From the NCBI GenBank assembly GCA_964427155.1, contig CAYRSC010000024.1, positions 301,997 to 365,996 of the forward strand: a stretch of DNA of 64,000 nt, given 5' to 3'. How positions within the stretch are numbered: position 1 is the stretch's first letter; each line of letters starts with the position of its first letter. The stretch is from Desulfothermus sp964427155. GTDB taxonomy: Bacteria; Desulfobacterota; Desulfovibrionia; Desulfovibrionales; Desulfothermaceae. Shown here piece after piece: positions 8,872-17,252 of this stretch. Under the pieces are notes generated by a model. It saw only the letters and a list, made by a program, of their open reading frames with translations. It searched no databases and had not been told where the DNA came from. Position numbers and translations under genes: made by a program.

Positions 8872-10275
8872 TTATTCCTCTTCCTGGAGGTCTTCAAAGG
8901 CCGTACAATAGGAAAGATAGGCGAGTTTTAACTGACCAATTGGTCCATTTCTCTGCTTCCCTATTATTATCTCTGCAATCCCCTTGTTGGGATTGTCTTC
9001 TCGTTTATTATACACCTCGTCTCTATACAGGAATACAATTACGTCTGCATCCTGTTCTATGGCACCAGATTCCCTCAAATCTGAAAGCATAGGTCTTCTA
9101 TTCTTCCTCTCTTCCACCTTGCGATTTAGCTGAGCAAGGGCAACCACAGGGACATTTACCTCCTTGGCCAATGCCTTGAGATTCCGGGATATGTAAGAAA
9201 TCTCCTGTTCCCTGGAATCCCTTTTTTGAGGAACATGCATGAGCTGAAGATAATCTATAATCACCAACCCAAGGCCCTTTTCACTTTTGAGCCTTCTACA
9301 TCTCGCCCTGAGCTCTAAGGGCTCAAGGGCAGGGGTATCATCAATATAAATGGGGGCCTTTGAAAGCACATCCGCGGCCTCATATAACCTTGCCCAGTCC
9401 TCATCTGTCAAAAAACCTGTCCTTACGTTCCTCAAGTCCACCTTTCCCACCACACACAGCATCCTCATCATGAGTTGGTCCATGGACATCTCCAGGGAAA
9501 AGATGGCGGTGGGTACCCCATGATTACATGCCGCCCTGATGGCTATATTCAGACCAAAGGCAGTCTTTCCCATACTGGGACGACCTGCCACAATTATAAG
9601 GTCGGTCTTCTGAAGCCCTGCAGTAAGCTCATCAAACTTCTTATACCCTGTGGGCACACCAGTAATAAGCTCTTTCCTGTCAAAACGAGCGGCCAGTTGA
9701 TCAAATATCTCCTCAACCAGTTGCTTACTGGACTTAAACCTGGGCAGTATCCTCTGCTCTGAGATAGTAAATATTGATTGTTCTGCCTCATCCAACAGGG
9801 TATCTGTATCTTCCTCTGACTCAAAGGCCATCTGGATTATTCGTGCCCCACTTTGAATAAGCTCTCTCTTTATGGCCTTTTCACGCACTATCTGGGCATA
9901 ATAAAGGGCATTTGCCGCAGGGATAATGGATTCCACCAGGGAGGCCACATATGCCGACCCCCCCACCTGTTCCAGTTGGCCCTTCTTTTTAAGAAGTTCT
10001 GTAACGGTTATAAGGTCAATGGGGGTGTTGCTGGAATAGAGTTCCACAAATGCCCGGAAGATGATCCTGTGGGCAGGATGATAAAAATCATCTTCCTTTA
10101 ATATCTCAACAAGGGAGTGAAATATAGTGTTATCTAGAAATACCCCCCCCAAAACTGCCTGTTCTGCCTCTATGTTTTGAGGGGGGACATTTCTGAGAAG
10201 CTCCGGAACTAGCTTTTCCGGGGGTGTCAGGGATTGTCCCTCTCTTCCATCCCTATTCGCCCTCGTCCTGCTCAT
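8872..10275 (-). CDS. dnaB: Replicative DNA helicase
   Basis: A 467-residue DnaB with the N-terminal domain starting at PPQNIEAEQAVLGG (about residue 31) and the RecA-like domain with Walker A GRPSMGKT at residues 231-238. LVIIDYLQLM is Walker B and the C-terminal segment SDLRESGAIEQDADV is conserved. No intein interrupts it. It unwinds DNA ahead of the replisome. The gene overlaps the end of rplI by 23 bases, with AGGAAGAGG before its ATG, so it is the last gene of the rpsF-rpsR-rplI-dnaB operon, a common bacterial arrangement. Confidence 0.97.
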   Translation of the reverse strand: MSRTRANRDGREGQSLTPPEKLVPELLRNVPPQNIEAEQAVLGGVFLDNTIFHSLVEILKEDDFYHPAHRIIFRAFVELYSSNTPIDLITVTELLKKKGQLEQVGGSAYVASLVESIIPAANALYYAQIVREKAIKRELIQSGARIIQMAFESEEDTDTLLDEAEQSIFTISEQRILPRFKSSKQLVEEIFDQLAARFDRKELITGVPTGYKKFDELTAGLQKTDLIIVAGRPSMGKTAFGLNIAIRAACNHGVPTAIFSLEMSMDQLMMRMLCVVGKVDLRNVRTGFLTDEDWARLYEAADVLSKAPIYIDDTPALEPLELRARCRRLKSEKGLGLVIIDYLQLMHVPQKRDSREQEISYISRNLKALAKEVNVPVVALAQLNRKVEERKNRRPMLSDLRESGAIEQDADVIVFLYRDEVYNKREDNPNKGIAEIIIGKQRNGPIGQLKLAYLSYCTAFEDLQEEE

Positions 10276-10729
10276 TTTCCTCTTCCTGATATCTCACCAC
10301 TGCCACCTTTAAGGTAGCAACCACCCCGGGATAGAGCTTTACAGGTATCTCATATTCTCCCAAGGAACGAATGGCCTTCTCCAGGCCAATCTTTTTTCTA
10401 TCTATATCAAAGCCCTCTTCTTTTAAGATCTGCGAAATATTAGAGGAGGTTACAGAGCCATAGAGCTTGTCGCCCTCTCCCACTCTAACGGGAATAGTGA
10501 GCTTAAGAGATTCCAGCTTTTCAGCAAGTTCTTTTGCCCTAAACCTCTCTGCATTTAACTTCTCTTCTAATTTTCTCCTCTCATTCTCAAAGCGCTTTAT
10601 ATTCCCCTCTGTGGCCAACATGGCCAGGCCCTTGGGAATAAGATAGTTTCTCGCATATCCTGGCCTTACTTCAACCACATCTCCCAGATTGCCCAACTTT
10701 TCTATATCCGTCCTTAATATCACCCTCAT
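10253..10729 (-). CDS. rplI: 50S ribosomal protein L9
   Basis: A 158-residue L9. The N-terminal RNA-binding domain ends with the signature VRPGYARNYLIPKGLA, a long connecting helix spans about residues 42-75, and the C-terminal domain ends in an acidic tail (EEENEQDEGE). It binds 23S rRNA near the L1 stalk. It starts just after rpsR and overlaps dnaB by 23 bases in the same operon. Confidence 0.98.
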   Translation of the reverse strand: MRVILRTDIEKLGNLGDVVEVRPGYARNYLIPKGLAMLATEGNIKRFENERRKLEEKLNAERFRAKELAEKLESLKLTIPVRVGEGDKLYGSVTSSNISQILKEEGFDIDRKKIGLEKAIRSLGEYEIPVKLYPGVVATLKVAVVRYQEEENEQDEGE

Positions 10730-10731
10730 CG

Positions 10732-10992
10732 CTACACTCCTTGAGTTTTCTTATTCACTTCTACGCTATGGATGGTGGTGTAGTACATAAGGGCCATCTG
10801 TCTGGCCTTTTTTATCTCCCGTGTAAGCATCCGCTGGTGTTTGGCACAGGTACCAGTAATCCTTCTCCCTATTATCTTCCCCCGCTCTGTTACAAAATCC
10901 TTCAAAATATCCGGCCTCTTATAATCCAGGGGAAGATTTTTATCTGCACAGAACCGACAATATTTTTTGCGGGGGGTAAATTTAAACGCCAT
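10732..10992 (-). CDS. rpsR: 30S ribosomal protein S18
   Basis: An 86-residue S18 with KYCRFCADK (two cysteines, a zinc-type CXXC as in C+ paralogues), ILKDFVTERGKIIGRRITGTCAKHQR, and a basic C-terminal half that contacts 16S rRNA and S6. It starts 2 bases after rpsF ends. Many bacteria carry ssb between rpsF and rpsR; here the two are directly adjacent. Confidence 0.98.
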   Translation of the reverse strand: MAFKFTPRKKYCRFCADKNLPLDYKRPDILKDFVTERGKIIGRRITGTCAKHQRMLTREIKKARQMALMYYTTIHSVEVNKKTQGV

Positions 10993-10994
10993 CT

Positions 10995-11315
10995 CTATCC
11001 CTCCTCTATCTCAAACTTATCTGAGAGTTTTACAGTTAAAAACTTAAAGACCTCCTCGTTCAATCTGAGTCTTCTCTCTATCTCCTTAATGGCATTTCCT
11101 GGCACCCCATACTCTATGCGCACATAATGCCCCCTGGTATGTTTTTCCACAGGATAGGCAAGTTCCTTTATCCCCCAATCATCTATCTCAAGCAACCTAC
11201 CCTCAAACTCCTCCTCAATCACCTTTTTCAATTCATCCAGGATCTCCTGACGTTCTGCTGAGCTCATATCCGGGCTCAACAGGATAAGGGTCTCATACTT
11301 TCTAAGTCTTTTCAT
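10995..11315 (-). CDS. rpsF: 30S ribosomal protein S6
   Basis: A 106-residue S6 with the N-terminal YETLILLSPDMS strand and the WGIKELAYPVEKHTRGHYVRIEY core typical of the family. It pairs with S18 in the 30S platform. AAAGGAGGAG precedes the ATG. First gene of the rpsF-rpsR-rplI-dnaB operon; a promoter candidate lies about 70-90 bases upstream. Confidence 0.97.
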   Translation of the reverse strand: MKRLRKYETLILLSPDMSSAERQEILDELKKVIEEEFEGRLLEIDDWGIKELAYPVEKHTRGHYVRIEYGVPGNAIKEIERRLRLNEEVFKFLTVKLSDKFEIEEG

Positions 11316-11381
11316 AACTCCTCCTTTTGGTCTAATGGCCTCTACACCTCACTCTGGCGAGAAGCAAGGTAAGGGTTAAAA

Positions 11382-11408
11382 GTTATAGAGAAGATCTATC
11401 AGTGTCAA
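11382..11408 (-). promoter_or_regulatory. Probable rpsF operon promoter
   Basis: On the minus strand a perfect -35 TTGACA (11403-11408) is followed 15 bases later by TATAAC (11382-11387). It sits in the short gap between the end of the AMMECR1 gene and rpsF. The spacer is shorter than the usual 17 bases. Confidence 0.5.
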
Positions 11409-11416
11409 GAAGAAAG

Positions 11417-12007
11417 CTACAGGGGATCATCTTCTGAGAAACTCTGGACCTCATAGGTATAGACCTCAAGATCCCCCTTTTTCCACTCATTGGGCGGGAG
11501 CGATGCCTTTATACATAGATGAGAAAGAAAGGATTCCTTGTCTGGAAGCTGTTGCCACACCTGGGGAAGAAAGGTGGCCTGATGCCCCCCCTTTTTTATA
11601 ATCACTCCATCTCTACCTGGTCTCAATTTGTCCAGAAGTTCCTCCACACTACCATAAATCAAAGGTACAGGCTCAGTAAGCACACTTACCTCTATATCTA
11701 TATCCTCAAATTCCTCAGGGGATAAGGGCATAAATCTGGGGTCAGAAAAGGCCGCATTCAATGCATTTTCCCGCACCCCCTCCCACAGGGGAAGATGCCC
11801 TATAATATGTCCTATGCACCCCCTAAGTTCCCCCCTTTTATGTAGGGTCACAAAGACTCCCTGTTTTTTAAGGAATTCAGGTTCTATCTCACCCTTGTCA
11901 TCTTCCTTTCCCACCCCCCCAAAGAGCCTTTTCCTTATAGTATCTCTGGCAAGTTTTACCAGTTTCCTTCCCTGGGCAGGTGTCAATAAGATGCTATCTT
12001 TTTTCAT
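11417..12007 (-). CDS. AMMECR1-domain protein (AmmeMemoRadiSam system protein A)
   Basis: A 196-residue AMMECR1-fold protein with the invariant LRGCIGHI motif and downstream SDPRFMPL and IDIEVSVLTEP segments. It covers the whole single-domain family. Many bacteria encode it beside a Memo-like protein and a radical SAM protein; neither is next to it here. The biochemical role is not established. I place the start at ATG 12007 because GGGAGG lies six bases before it; an upstream in-frame TTG (12025) would consume that site. The start overlaps the end of the upstream hydrolase gene by 14 bases, implying translational coupling. Confidence 0.88.
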   Translation of the reverse strand: MKKDSILLTPAQGRKLVKLARDTIRKRLFGGVGKEDDKGEIEPEFLKKQGVFVTLHKRGELRGCIGHIIGHLPLWEGVRENALNAAFSDPRFMPLSPEEFEDIDIEVSVLTEPVPLIYGSVEELLDKLRPGRDGVIIKKGGHQATFLPQVWQQLPDKESFLSHLCIKASLPPNEWKKGDLEVYTYEVQSFSEDDPL

Positions 12008-12599
12008 CAAAAACCTCCCTGGCAAATCTCACTACTTCTCTGGTAAAGGCCACAGGGTCCTTGAGATAGCAGGGATGAGGGGCATCAGTCATCACAAAGA
12101 GGGTGGAGGTGGGGATGCGTTCATGCAGGAGATGGGCATGAGAGAGGGGAGCTATCTCATCTGAGTCTCCCCAAACAATGAGACATGGCACATCTATAGA
12201 AGAGAGCCTCTCAGCGTTTTCCTCCACCCCCACAGTTCCCACCAAAACAAGTCCCCCTGGAACAGATGGATGGGAAAAATAAAAGTTCAGCGTAGTCCTT
12301 CCCCCCATGGATGGTCCCAGGATAATGGGAGAGACTATCCCCTGGTCTTTGAGAAATTTGTAGAGTACATCCACAGGCTCCCTTGTACAATATGGAGAGG
12401 CCCCAAATCCTGGCATATCCAGGGCAATAGCAGAGATCCCCTCTCTTGCTAGCGCCTCTAATACACCTATGTCTTTCCATGTCTGTGCCCTGAACTTTGC
12501 CCCATGAAGCAATACCATATATCTTTCAGAGTCCACTTCAGCCCGGATGGTATTTATATGACATTCCTCCACCTCTACAACCTGCTCCCTAATGTCCAT
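11994..12599 (-). CDS. Alpha/beta hydrolase
   Basis: A 201-residue alpha/beta hydrolase, small for the superfamily. It shows the oxyanion HG motif (VLLHGAKF), DMPGFGAS, the nucleophile elbow LGPSMGG, an acid in IVWGDSDEIAP and the catalytic His in DAPHPCYL. Lid elements appear minimal, as in dienelactone-hydrolase-like or CIB/KCTD-type hydrolases. It ends inside the AMMECR1 gene and probably shares its transcript. Substrate unknown. Confidence 0.82.
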   Translation of the reverse strand: MDIREQVVEVEECHINTIRAEVDSERYMVLLHGAKFRAQTWKDIGVLEALAREGISAIALDMPGFGASPYCTREPVDVLYKFLKDQGIVSPIILGPSMGGRTTLNFYFSHPSVPGGLVLVGTVGVEENAERLSSIDVPCLIVWGDSDEIAPLSHAHLLHERIPTSTLFVMTDAPHPCYLKDPVAFTREVVRFAREVFDEKR

Positions 12600-12649
12600 A
12601 ACACCTCCTCCTTCACTTATTTTCCCCTCACTTCTTTAAATACAAGTTC

Positions 12650-12677
12650 ATCCCCCCAGGAAAAATTCCAGGGGGAT
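12650..12677. terminator. Hairpin between cooT and the hydrolase gene
   Basis: The arms ATCCCCC (12650-12656) and GGGGGAT (12671-12677) pair, and after a small internal loop GGAA pairs with TTCC. It sits between cooT and the next minus-strand gene. There is no clear U-run on either side, so it may be a weak terminator or a processing structure. Confidence 0.35.
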
Positions 12678-12699
12678 AACAGCAAAAAAGAGTAGAGGA

Positions 12700-12897
12700 T
12701 CAGGCACTCCCCTCCTCAAAGAGGAGCCTATTAGAGTCTCCGTCAAATAATATAAATATACCTCTAAAGGTTATAGATTCCCCAAAGATATTAAAGGCCT
12801 TATAGGAACCCTCTTCCCTCTCTATCCTCTCCACACTCTCCAATACGGTCTTTTCCACTCCATCTTGACCTCTCAATACCAGAGAATACTCACACAT
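12700..12897 (-). CDS. cooT: CooT family nickel-binding protein
   Basis: A 65-residue CooT-family protein. It opens with MCEYSLVL, keeping Cys2, the residue implicated in nickel binding in characterised CooT, and has the conserved AFNIFGESITFRG core. CooT was first linked to nickel supply for carbon monoxide dehydrogenase; the wider family occurs in anaerobes with other nickel enzymes. AAGGAG stands 8 bases before the ATG. It is the last gene of cobO - small helical protein - cooT, a grouping that suggests nickel or cobalt homeostasis. No CO dehydrogenase gene is in the window. Confidence 0.8.
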   Translation of the reverse strand: MCEYSLVLRGQDGVEKTVLESVERIEREEGSYKAFNIFGESITFRGIFILFDGDSNRLLFEEGSA

Positions 12898-12909
12898 ATA
12901 GGTGACTCC

Positions 12910-13113
12910 TTATCTTTTTATTTCATCAAGGGCCTTCTCTATCTCCCTATTCATCTCCTGGGAGATAGTGGCAAGGCTCAATACATGTTTTGATGCCCCC
13001 TCATATCCATTTTCTAACAGCTCCTGGGCAAGTTTGGTGTATTCCTGGGCATGCTTCTCATTGTGCTCCATCCAATGGGTAAGCCTTTTTATTACCTTTT
13101 CCTCAAATTCCAT
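12910..13113 (-). CDS. Small His-containing helical protein
   Basis: A 67-residue, almost wholly alpha-helical protein. Its N-terminal helix carries three His residues in HWMEHNEKH, with a further His (SKHVLSL) in the second helix; no Cys. It lies 12 bases downstream of cobO and 12 bases upstream of cooT, with AAAGGAG before its ATG. I recall similar short proteins beside cooT in anaerobes (a DUF family), but cannot confirm the family. The His spacing could bind a metal, which is inference only. Confidence 0.65.
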   Translation of the reverse strand: MEFEEKVIKRLTHWMEHNEKHAQEYTKLAQELLENGYEGASKHVLSLATISQEMNREIEKALDEIKR

Positions 13114-13125
13114 CCTGATTCTCCT

Positions 13126-13644
13126 TTATTTTTCAATCCCAGAGCGTGCAGGTACGCCCTGTTGATAATAGTGTTTTATCTCCTTCATCTCGGTGACCAG
13201 ATCAGCCGCATCTATTATCTCCTGGGGCGCATATCTACCGGTTAAGACCATTTCCACGTGATCAGGCTTATTTTTTATTATCTCAAGTACATCCTCCACA
13301 CTGAACAACTTGTAAAAAAGGGCAATATTTATCTCATCCAACACCACCAAATCATATTTCCCACTAAATACTATCTCCCTGGCCTCAGAAAGGCCATCTC
13401 TGGCACATTGTATGTCCTCTGGAGTAGGGTCGTGGAATATAAAACAATCACGTCCAAATTGTTTAATAGTGATAAGCCCCTCATATCGTTTGAGGCTATC
13501 CAGTTCGCTATAGTGCATTCCCTTGACAAACTGACCTATAAAGACCTTAAGGCCTGCCCCCACTGCCCTTATGGAAAGACCTATTGCCGCCGTGGTCTTT
13601 CCCTTTCCATTCCCTGTATATACCTGAACATAGCCTTTTTTCAC
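13126..13644 (-). CDS. cobO: Cob(I)alamin adenosyltransferase, CobO/BtuR type
   Basis: A 172-residue corrinoid adenosyltransferase with the P-loop GNGKGKTTAAIG near residue 11, QFVKG, and LVVLDEIN as the Walker B-like strand. It transfers the 5'-deoxyadenosyl group from ATP to cob(I)alamin or cobyrinic acid diamide. The start is GTG 13644, with AAGGAG 8 bases upstream. It heads a three-gene group with a His-containing small protein and cooT, and fits with the riboswitch-controlled cbiK further right. Confidence 0.93.
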   Translation of the reverse strand: MKKGYVQVYTGNGKGKTTAAIGLSIRAVGAGLKVFIGQFVKGMHYSELDSLKRYEGLITIKQFGRDCFIFHDPTPEDIQCARDGLSEAREIVFSGKYDLVVLDEINIALFYKLFSVEDVLEIIKNKPDHVEMVLTGRYAPQEIIDAADLVTEMKEIKHYYQQGVPARSGIEK

Positions 13645-13978
13645 AGCATCATCTCCTTGGTTAGAAGGGTATTACTAACTAAGCCAAAACTTTGGGGAAG
13701 TATAGGAAACTAAAATGACAAAGGCAAGAGGAGAAGACAAAAAAACCTGCCAGAAATTATACCACATACATCAAACTCCCCTATTTTTTTCACGCCAGTT
13801 ACCTCCCTCAAAAAATAGTATAACAAAACAATAATCCCCAACAAAGCCAGATCCCCCCTTTGTCTTTTAAAAAATACTCATTTGTGTTATCTATCTCTTG
13901 ACCGATCCCCTGATATATGGTGAGGATAAAAAGGCCTTTTATAATCCCTCAGCTAACGCCCTCAACAGGAGAGAGGAA
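13645..13978. other. Intergenic region between cobO and the DUF4178 gene
   Basis: These 334 bases separate two divergent transcripts and hold no convincing gene. They contain the extended -10 element for cobO described separately, and A/T-rich runs. No clear -35/-10 pair was found for the plus-strand DUF4178 operon, although its promoter must lie here. Confidence 0.6.
13756..13764 (-). promoter_or_regulatory. Extended -10 promoter candidate for cobO operon
   Basis: The minus strand reads TGGTATAAT, an exact extended -10 (TGn-TATAAT), about 110 bases before the cobO start. No good -35 lies upstream, which is usual for extended -10 promoters. The same nine bases occur upstream of kup. Confidence 0.45.
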
Positions 13979-14497
13979 ATGGGACTCTTTGATTTCTTTA
14001 AAAAGAAAGAAGAAAAAAAGGAATCCCCTAGTCTTGGTTTTGACCTCTCCCAGCTCAAACCAGGAGATATCCTGGAGATGGAAGGAGATTCATGGGAGGT
14101 GGTGGATAGGGGATATTATGACTATGGAGACGAAAGAGAGTGGGATTGGAAGATTGCATCTTCCACAAAAGAGGGATTTTTGAATCAGGATGAGGAAGGG
14201 ATATATCTCTTCTGGAGGGAGGACATAAAAAAGGTTTTCCCTCATCCCCCTTCCTATCTAAAGGAAAACGAGGATTTGCCATATACAATAAAATTTGATA
14301 CCAGATCCTTTGAACTGGAGTTTTCTGGAGCGGCCTATTATGTAAAGGGAGAAGAGCGTTCCCCAGTAATCATCTGGGACTACGCAGATGAAGAGGGCAA
14401 TATCCTGGAGATACTCCAGTGGGGCGACGACGACTTTGAGGTCTTTCTGGGAAGAAAGATTGAGGAGTGGGAAATAGAAGATGTCTTTAAGAAGTAA
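13979..14497 (+). CDS. DUF4178-type protein
   Basis: A 172-residue soluble protein of the DUF4178 type: a Lys-rich N-terminus (GLFDFFKKKEEKKE), then LKPGDILEMEGDSWEVVDRG and a beta-rich domain with repeated acidic segments. I use ATG 13979, which has AGGAGAGAGG upstream; an in-frame TTG at 13898 lacks one. It overlaps the next gene by 17 bases. DUF4178 proteins are commonly encoded beside DUF350 membrane proteins and membrane-fused spermidine synthases, as here, but their biochemical role is unknown. Confidence 0.7.
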   Translation: MGLFDFFKKKEEKKESPSLGFDLSQLKPGDILEMEGDSWEVVDRGYYDYGDEREWDWKIASSTKEGFLNQDEEGIYLFWREDIKKVFPHPPSYLKENEDLPYTIKFDTRSFELEFSGAAYYVKGEERSPVIIWDYADEEGNILEILQWGDDDFEVFLGRKIEEWEIEDVFKK

Positions 14498-14834
14498 CAA
14501 CAGGGGCTTTTCCATAATTGCCCTTTTAGTAATAATTGTGGTAATCTTCATCGTGGCAAATATTATCTATTCAATCTATTCTGCAACTCACTACTACAGA
14601 GGGGGGTATTATCACCATACATATTATGGTCCCTCCTATGGACATTATTATGAAAGGGAATACTATAGAGAGCACTATCCATCCTCCCATTCAGGAGAAA
14701 AAACGCCCTCTTCCTTTGGAAGAAGATTTTCCTCCAAGGCAAAAGGTTCTTCCTTTGCTTCCCGATTTCACGCAAAATACGGCAGGAGTCGGGTAAGTGG
14801 ATTCAGGTCTTCAGGCTTTTTTGGAGGTAAGTAA
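14481..14834 (+). CDS. Small single-pass membrane protein, Tyr/His/Gly/Ser-rich
   Basis: A 117-residue protein with one N-terminal transmembrane segment (about residues 10-32, IIALLVIIVVIFIVANIIY). A low-complexity Tyr/His/Gly stretch follows (about 37-65), then a basic Ser/Phe/Arg-rich tail ending in FFGGK. Not recognised by sequence. It overlaps the DUF4178 gene by 17 bases, and its stop directly abuts the next ATG (TAAATG), so it belongs to the same translationally coupled module. The aromatic low-complexity region is what a membrane-anchored, interaction-prone tail would look like; no function can be assigned. Confidence 0.7.
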   Translation: MSLRSNNRGFSIIALLVIIVVIFIVANIIYSIYSATHYYRGGYYHHTYYGPSYGHYYEREYYREHYPSSHSGEKTPSSFGRRFSSKAKGSSFASRFHAKYGRSRVSGFRSSGFFGGK

Positions 14835-15680
14835 ATGCATAACCTGGAAATTATCAACCTTATCTCACTCATCATATGGATAATTACCTGGGTAATCGTG
14901 GGTAAATTCATATTTGACCACTTCTATTACCGAGACATCTCCATTGAAAAGGAATTACTCTCAAACAACAATGGGGCCCTGGCCTTTTCCTTTGCTGGTT
15001 TCATGGTGGGGTTCATTATTGCAGTATTAGGCTCTGTTGACCTATCCTATCCTATATATATCAACGCCATTTCAGGTTTTGTTATAATGTTTCTCATCCT
15101 CTTTTTCACACGTATATTTGACTGGATATTTCTAAAAAAGATAGATCTTCCCACCCAGATAATCTCCTATAAAAATATTAGTGGGGGGATACTGGAGGGG
15201 AGCATCTTTCTGAGTATGGGAATTATCATTGCAGGGGCCTTTTCAGGAGAAGGTCCTGCAAGCTGGGTAAGGGGATATGGTGAATCTATCCTATATTGCA
15301 CCCTTGCCCTTGTATTCTTCTATCTAGCCCTCTTATTCCTCTCCCTCCTCTTGAAGGTGGATGTACAAAAAGAGGCAAAGCAAGGGAACAGGGCAGTATC
15401 TATTGGTTTTGCAGGAATGTTTATTGCAGTGTCGCTGGATATCAGATATGCAATTTCCGGGGCAATGGAGGGTGGTCTATTAAGGGATATGGGGATAACT
15501 CTCCTGGACTTTCTGGCATCTATTACCTTGATGATAGTATTTTTTTATGTCTTTGATCTCATCCTCTTTAAAAAATTCTCCCTTGCCAGGGAACTTAAAG
15601 AGCCCAATCTGGCAGCAGGAGTTATACTGGCAGGGATCTTTATCATATCTTCCACCCTCTCCTATTACCTTTTACCCTAA
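14835..15680 (+). CDS. DUF350 (UPF0719) membrane protein, two tandem domains
   Basis: A 281-residue protein with about eight hydrophobic segments arranged as two similar halves. Each half has an amphipathic elbow followed by a polar-glycine motif: NNGALAFSFAGFMVGFIIA at about 47-65, and GNRAVSIGFAGMFIAVSLDI near 180-200. These match the DUF350 (YjfL/UPF0719) family, here duplicated. The family has been proposed to be a stress-associated membrane component; its transport substrate is unknown. The ATG abuts the stop of the small membrane protein, with GGAGG upstream. The spermidine synthase gene follows 5 bases later. Confidence 0.8.
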   Translation: MHNLEIINLISLIIWIITWVIVGKFIFDHFYYRDISIEKELLSNNNGALAFSFAGFMVGFIIAVLGSVDLSYPIYINAISGFVIMFLILFFTRIFDWIFLKKIDLPTQIISYKNISGGILEGSIFLSMGIIIAGAFSGEGPASWVRGYGESILYCTLALVFFYLALLFLSLLLKVDVQKEAKQGNRAVSIGFAGMFIAVSLDIRYAISGAMEGGLLRDMGITLLDFLASITLMIVFFYVFDLILFKKFSLARELKEPNLAAGVILAGIFIISSTLSYYLLP

Positions 15681-15685
15681 AGGCC

Positions 15686-17227
15686 ATGTCCTTTCCCAGT
15701 CCACGGACCGCACTAAAGCTCTCAATATTCTTTACAGGATTTGCAGGGATAGTAGCCGAATATCTCCTCTCCACCCTGGCATCCTATATACTTGGAGATT
15801 CCATATTTCAGTGGAGCATCACCATCTCCATCATGCTCCTGGCCATGGGAGTTGGGGCCCGTCTCAGCAAGGAGGTATCAGATAAGTTCCTCCTAGATGC
15901 CCTGGTGCTTGTAGAGATAGTCCTTAGCCTTGTGGTCTCCTTCTCGGTTTATCTAACATATCTGGAGGCCCCTTTTGAGGAGAGGTTGTCTCTTTTTATA
16001 TATGCCCTTTGTTTCGTTACAGGATTCCTTATTGGCCTGGAGATCCCACTCGCCATCCGCATAAATGAACACTTTGAAGAGCTTAAAGAAAATATCTCCA
16101 GTATCCTAGAAAAGGATTATCTTGGTGCCCTACCAGGGGGACTTCTCTATGGATATATCTTCTTACCAAAACTTGGACTCATATATACCCCCCTGATAGT
16201 GGGGGCCATTAACCTCGCAGTGGCGTCTCTATTATTCCTGGGATTCAGGGGGAAGATAAGACCCCTTGTAGGAGCATGTTATATGGTCGCCCTGGGTTGC
16301 ATAATCCTCTTTGGCATCTTTGCCCACCCCCTTTACCTACGAGCAGAACAGAGGTTTTATCGTGACCCCATTGTATATATGAAACAGACCCCCTATCAAA
16401 AAATCGTGCTTACAAGGTGGAGAGACCAATATCTGCTCTATCTGGATGGACACCTTCAACTCTCCACAGTGGATGAGAAGAGATACCATGAGACCCTGGT
16501 GCATATACCCCTCTCCCTGGTGTCTCATCCTGGAAAGGTCCTGGTACTGGGGGGAGGAGATGGATGTGCCGTGCGAGAATTGATGAAATATCCATCTATA
16601 AAACATATAGACCTGGTGGACATGGACAGGGAGTTTGTGGAATTTGCCAGGGACAATCCCATAATGAGAAAGATAAATCACAACAGTCTCCAGAGCAAAA
16701 GGCTACACCTGCACTTTGAAGATGGCTTTAGATTTGTAAAGGAACTGTTGCACAAAAAGGTGAGGCCCTATGATGTAATAATTATAGATCTCACAGATCC
16801 CCGCAATGAAAAGAGTTGTCGCTTATATTCCCGTGAGTTTTATTCCATGCTACACCATATCCTTGCGGTGAAAGGGGTCCTTATGACCCAGGCAACTAGT
16901 CCGTTTTTCTGCAAAAAGGCATTTTGTTGTATTGTAGAGACCCTATCTTCTGCTGATTTCTACCCCCATCCCCTTAGGATAAACATCCCCTCCTTCGGGG
17001 AATGGGGATTTGTCCTGGCCACAGTCTCTCCCCTCTCCACCAAGGAGATAAGAGATGTCATCCTCTTACATTTCCACCAGGACCTCACCTCTTATCTCAC
17101 CAGCAGGCTTGCATCTTCCCTATTCTTCATGGGAAAGGGGTTTTCGTGTAAGGGAATGGGGATAAATACCCTCTTGCATCCACGGCTTATTACTTATTAT
17201 GACGACTCCATGTGGGACCTTCTTTAA
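15686..17227 (+). CDS. Spermidine synthase-like aminopropyltransferase with N-terminal membrane domain
   Basis: A 513-residue fusion. Residues 1-220 contain about seven hydrophobic helices, starting FFTGFAGIVAEYLLSTLASYILGDS. The remainder is a spermidine-synthase-type methyltransferase fold with LVLGGGDGCAVRELMKYP at about 285-302 and DVIIIDLTDPR near 365. The GGGDG and acidic residues that bind decarboxylated SAM and the amine are present. Membrane-fused SpeE proteins of this kind often sit with DUF350 and DUF4178 genes. Whether it makes spermidine or another aminopropylated product cannot be read from sequence. The dppC gene starts just downstream. Confidence 0.85.
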   Translation: MSFPSPRTALKLSIFFTGFAGIVAEYLLSTLASYILGDSIFQWSITISIMLLAMGVGARLSKEVSDKFLLDALVLVEIVLSLVVSFSVYLTYLEAPFEERLSLFIYALCFVTGFLIGLEIPLAIRINEHFEELKENISSILEKDYLGALPGGLLYGYIFLPKLGLIYTPLIVGAINLAVASLLFLGFRGKIRPLVGACYMVALGCIILFGIFAHPLYLRAEQRFYRDPIVYMKQTPYQKIVLTRWRDQYLLYLDGHLQLSTVDEKRYHETLVHIPLSLVSHPGKVLVLGGGDGCAVRELMKYPSIKHIDLVDMDREFVEFARDNPIMRKINHNSLQSKRLHLHFEDGFRFVKELLHKKVRPYDVIIIDLTDPRNEKSCRLYSREFYSMLHHILAVKGVLMTQATSPFFCKKAFCCIVETLSSADFYPHPLRINIPSFGEWGFVLATVSPLSTKEIRDVILLHFHQDLTSYLTSRLASSLFFMGKGFSCKGMGINTLLHPRLITYYDDSMWDLL

Positions 17228-17252
17228 GAGGAGGCTTATAAGGGACAAAATT

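Noticed and set aside
10741..11127. 128-codon open frame on the plus strand
   Set aside because: It is antisense to rpsR and rpsF, which are certain genes.
16337..16681. 114-codon minus-strand frame in the spermidine synthase gene
   Set aside because: Antisense to the GGGDG motif region; no independent coding evidence.
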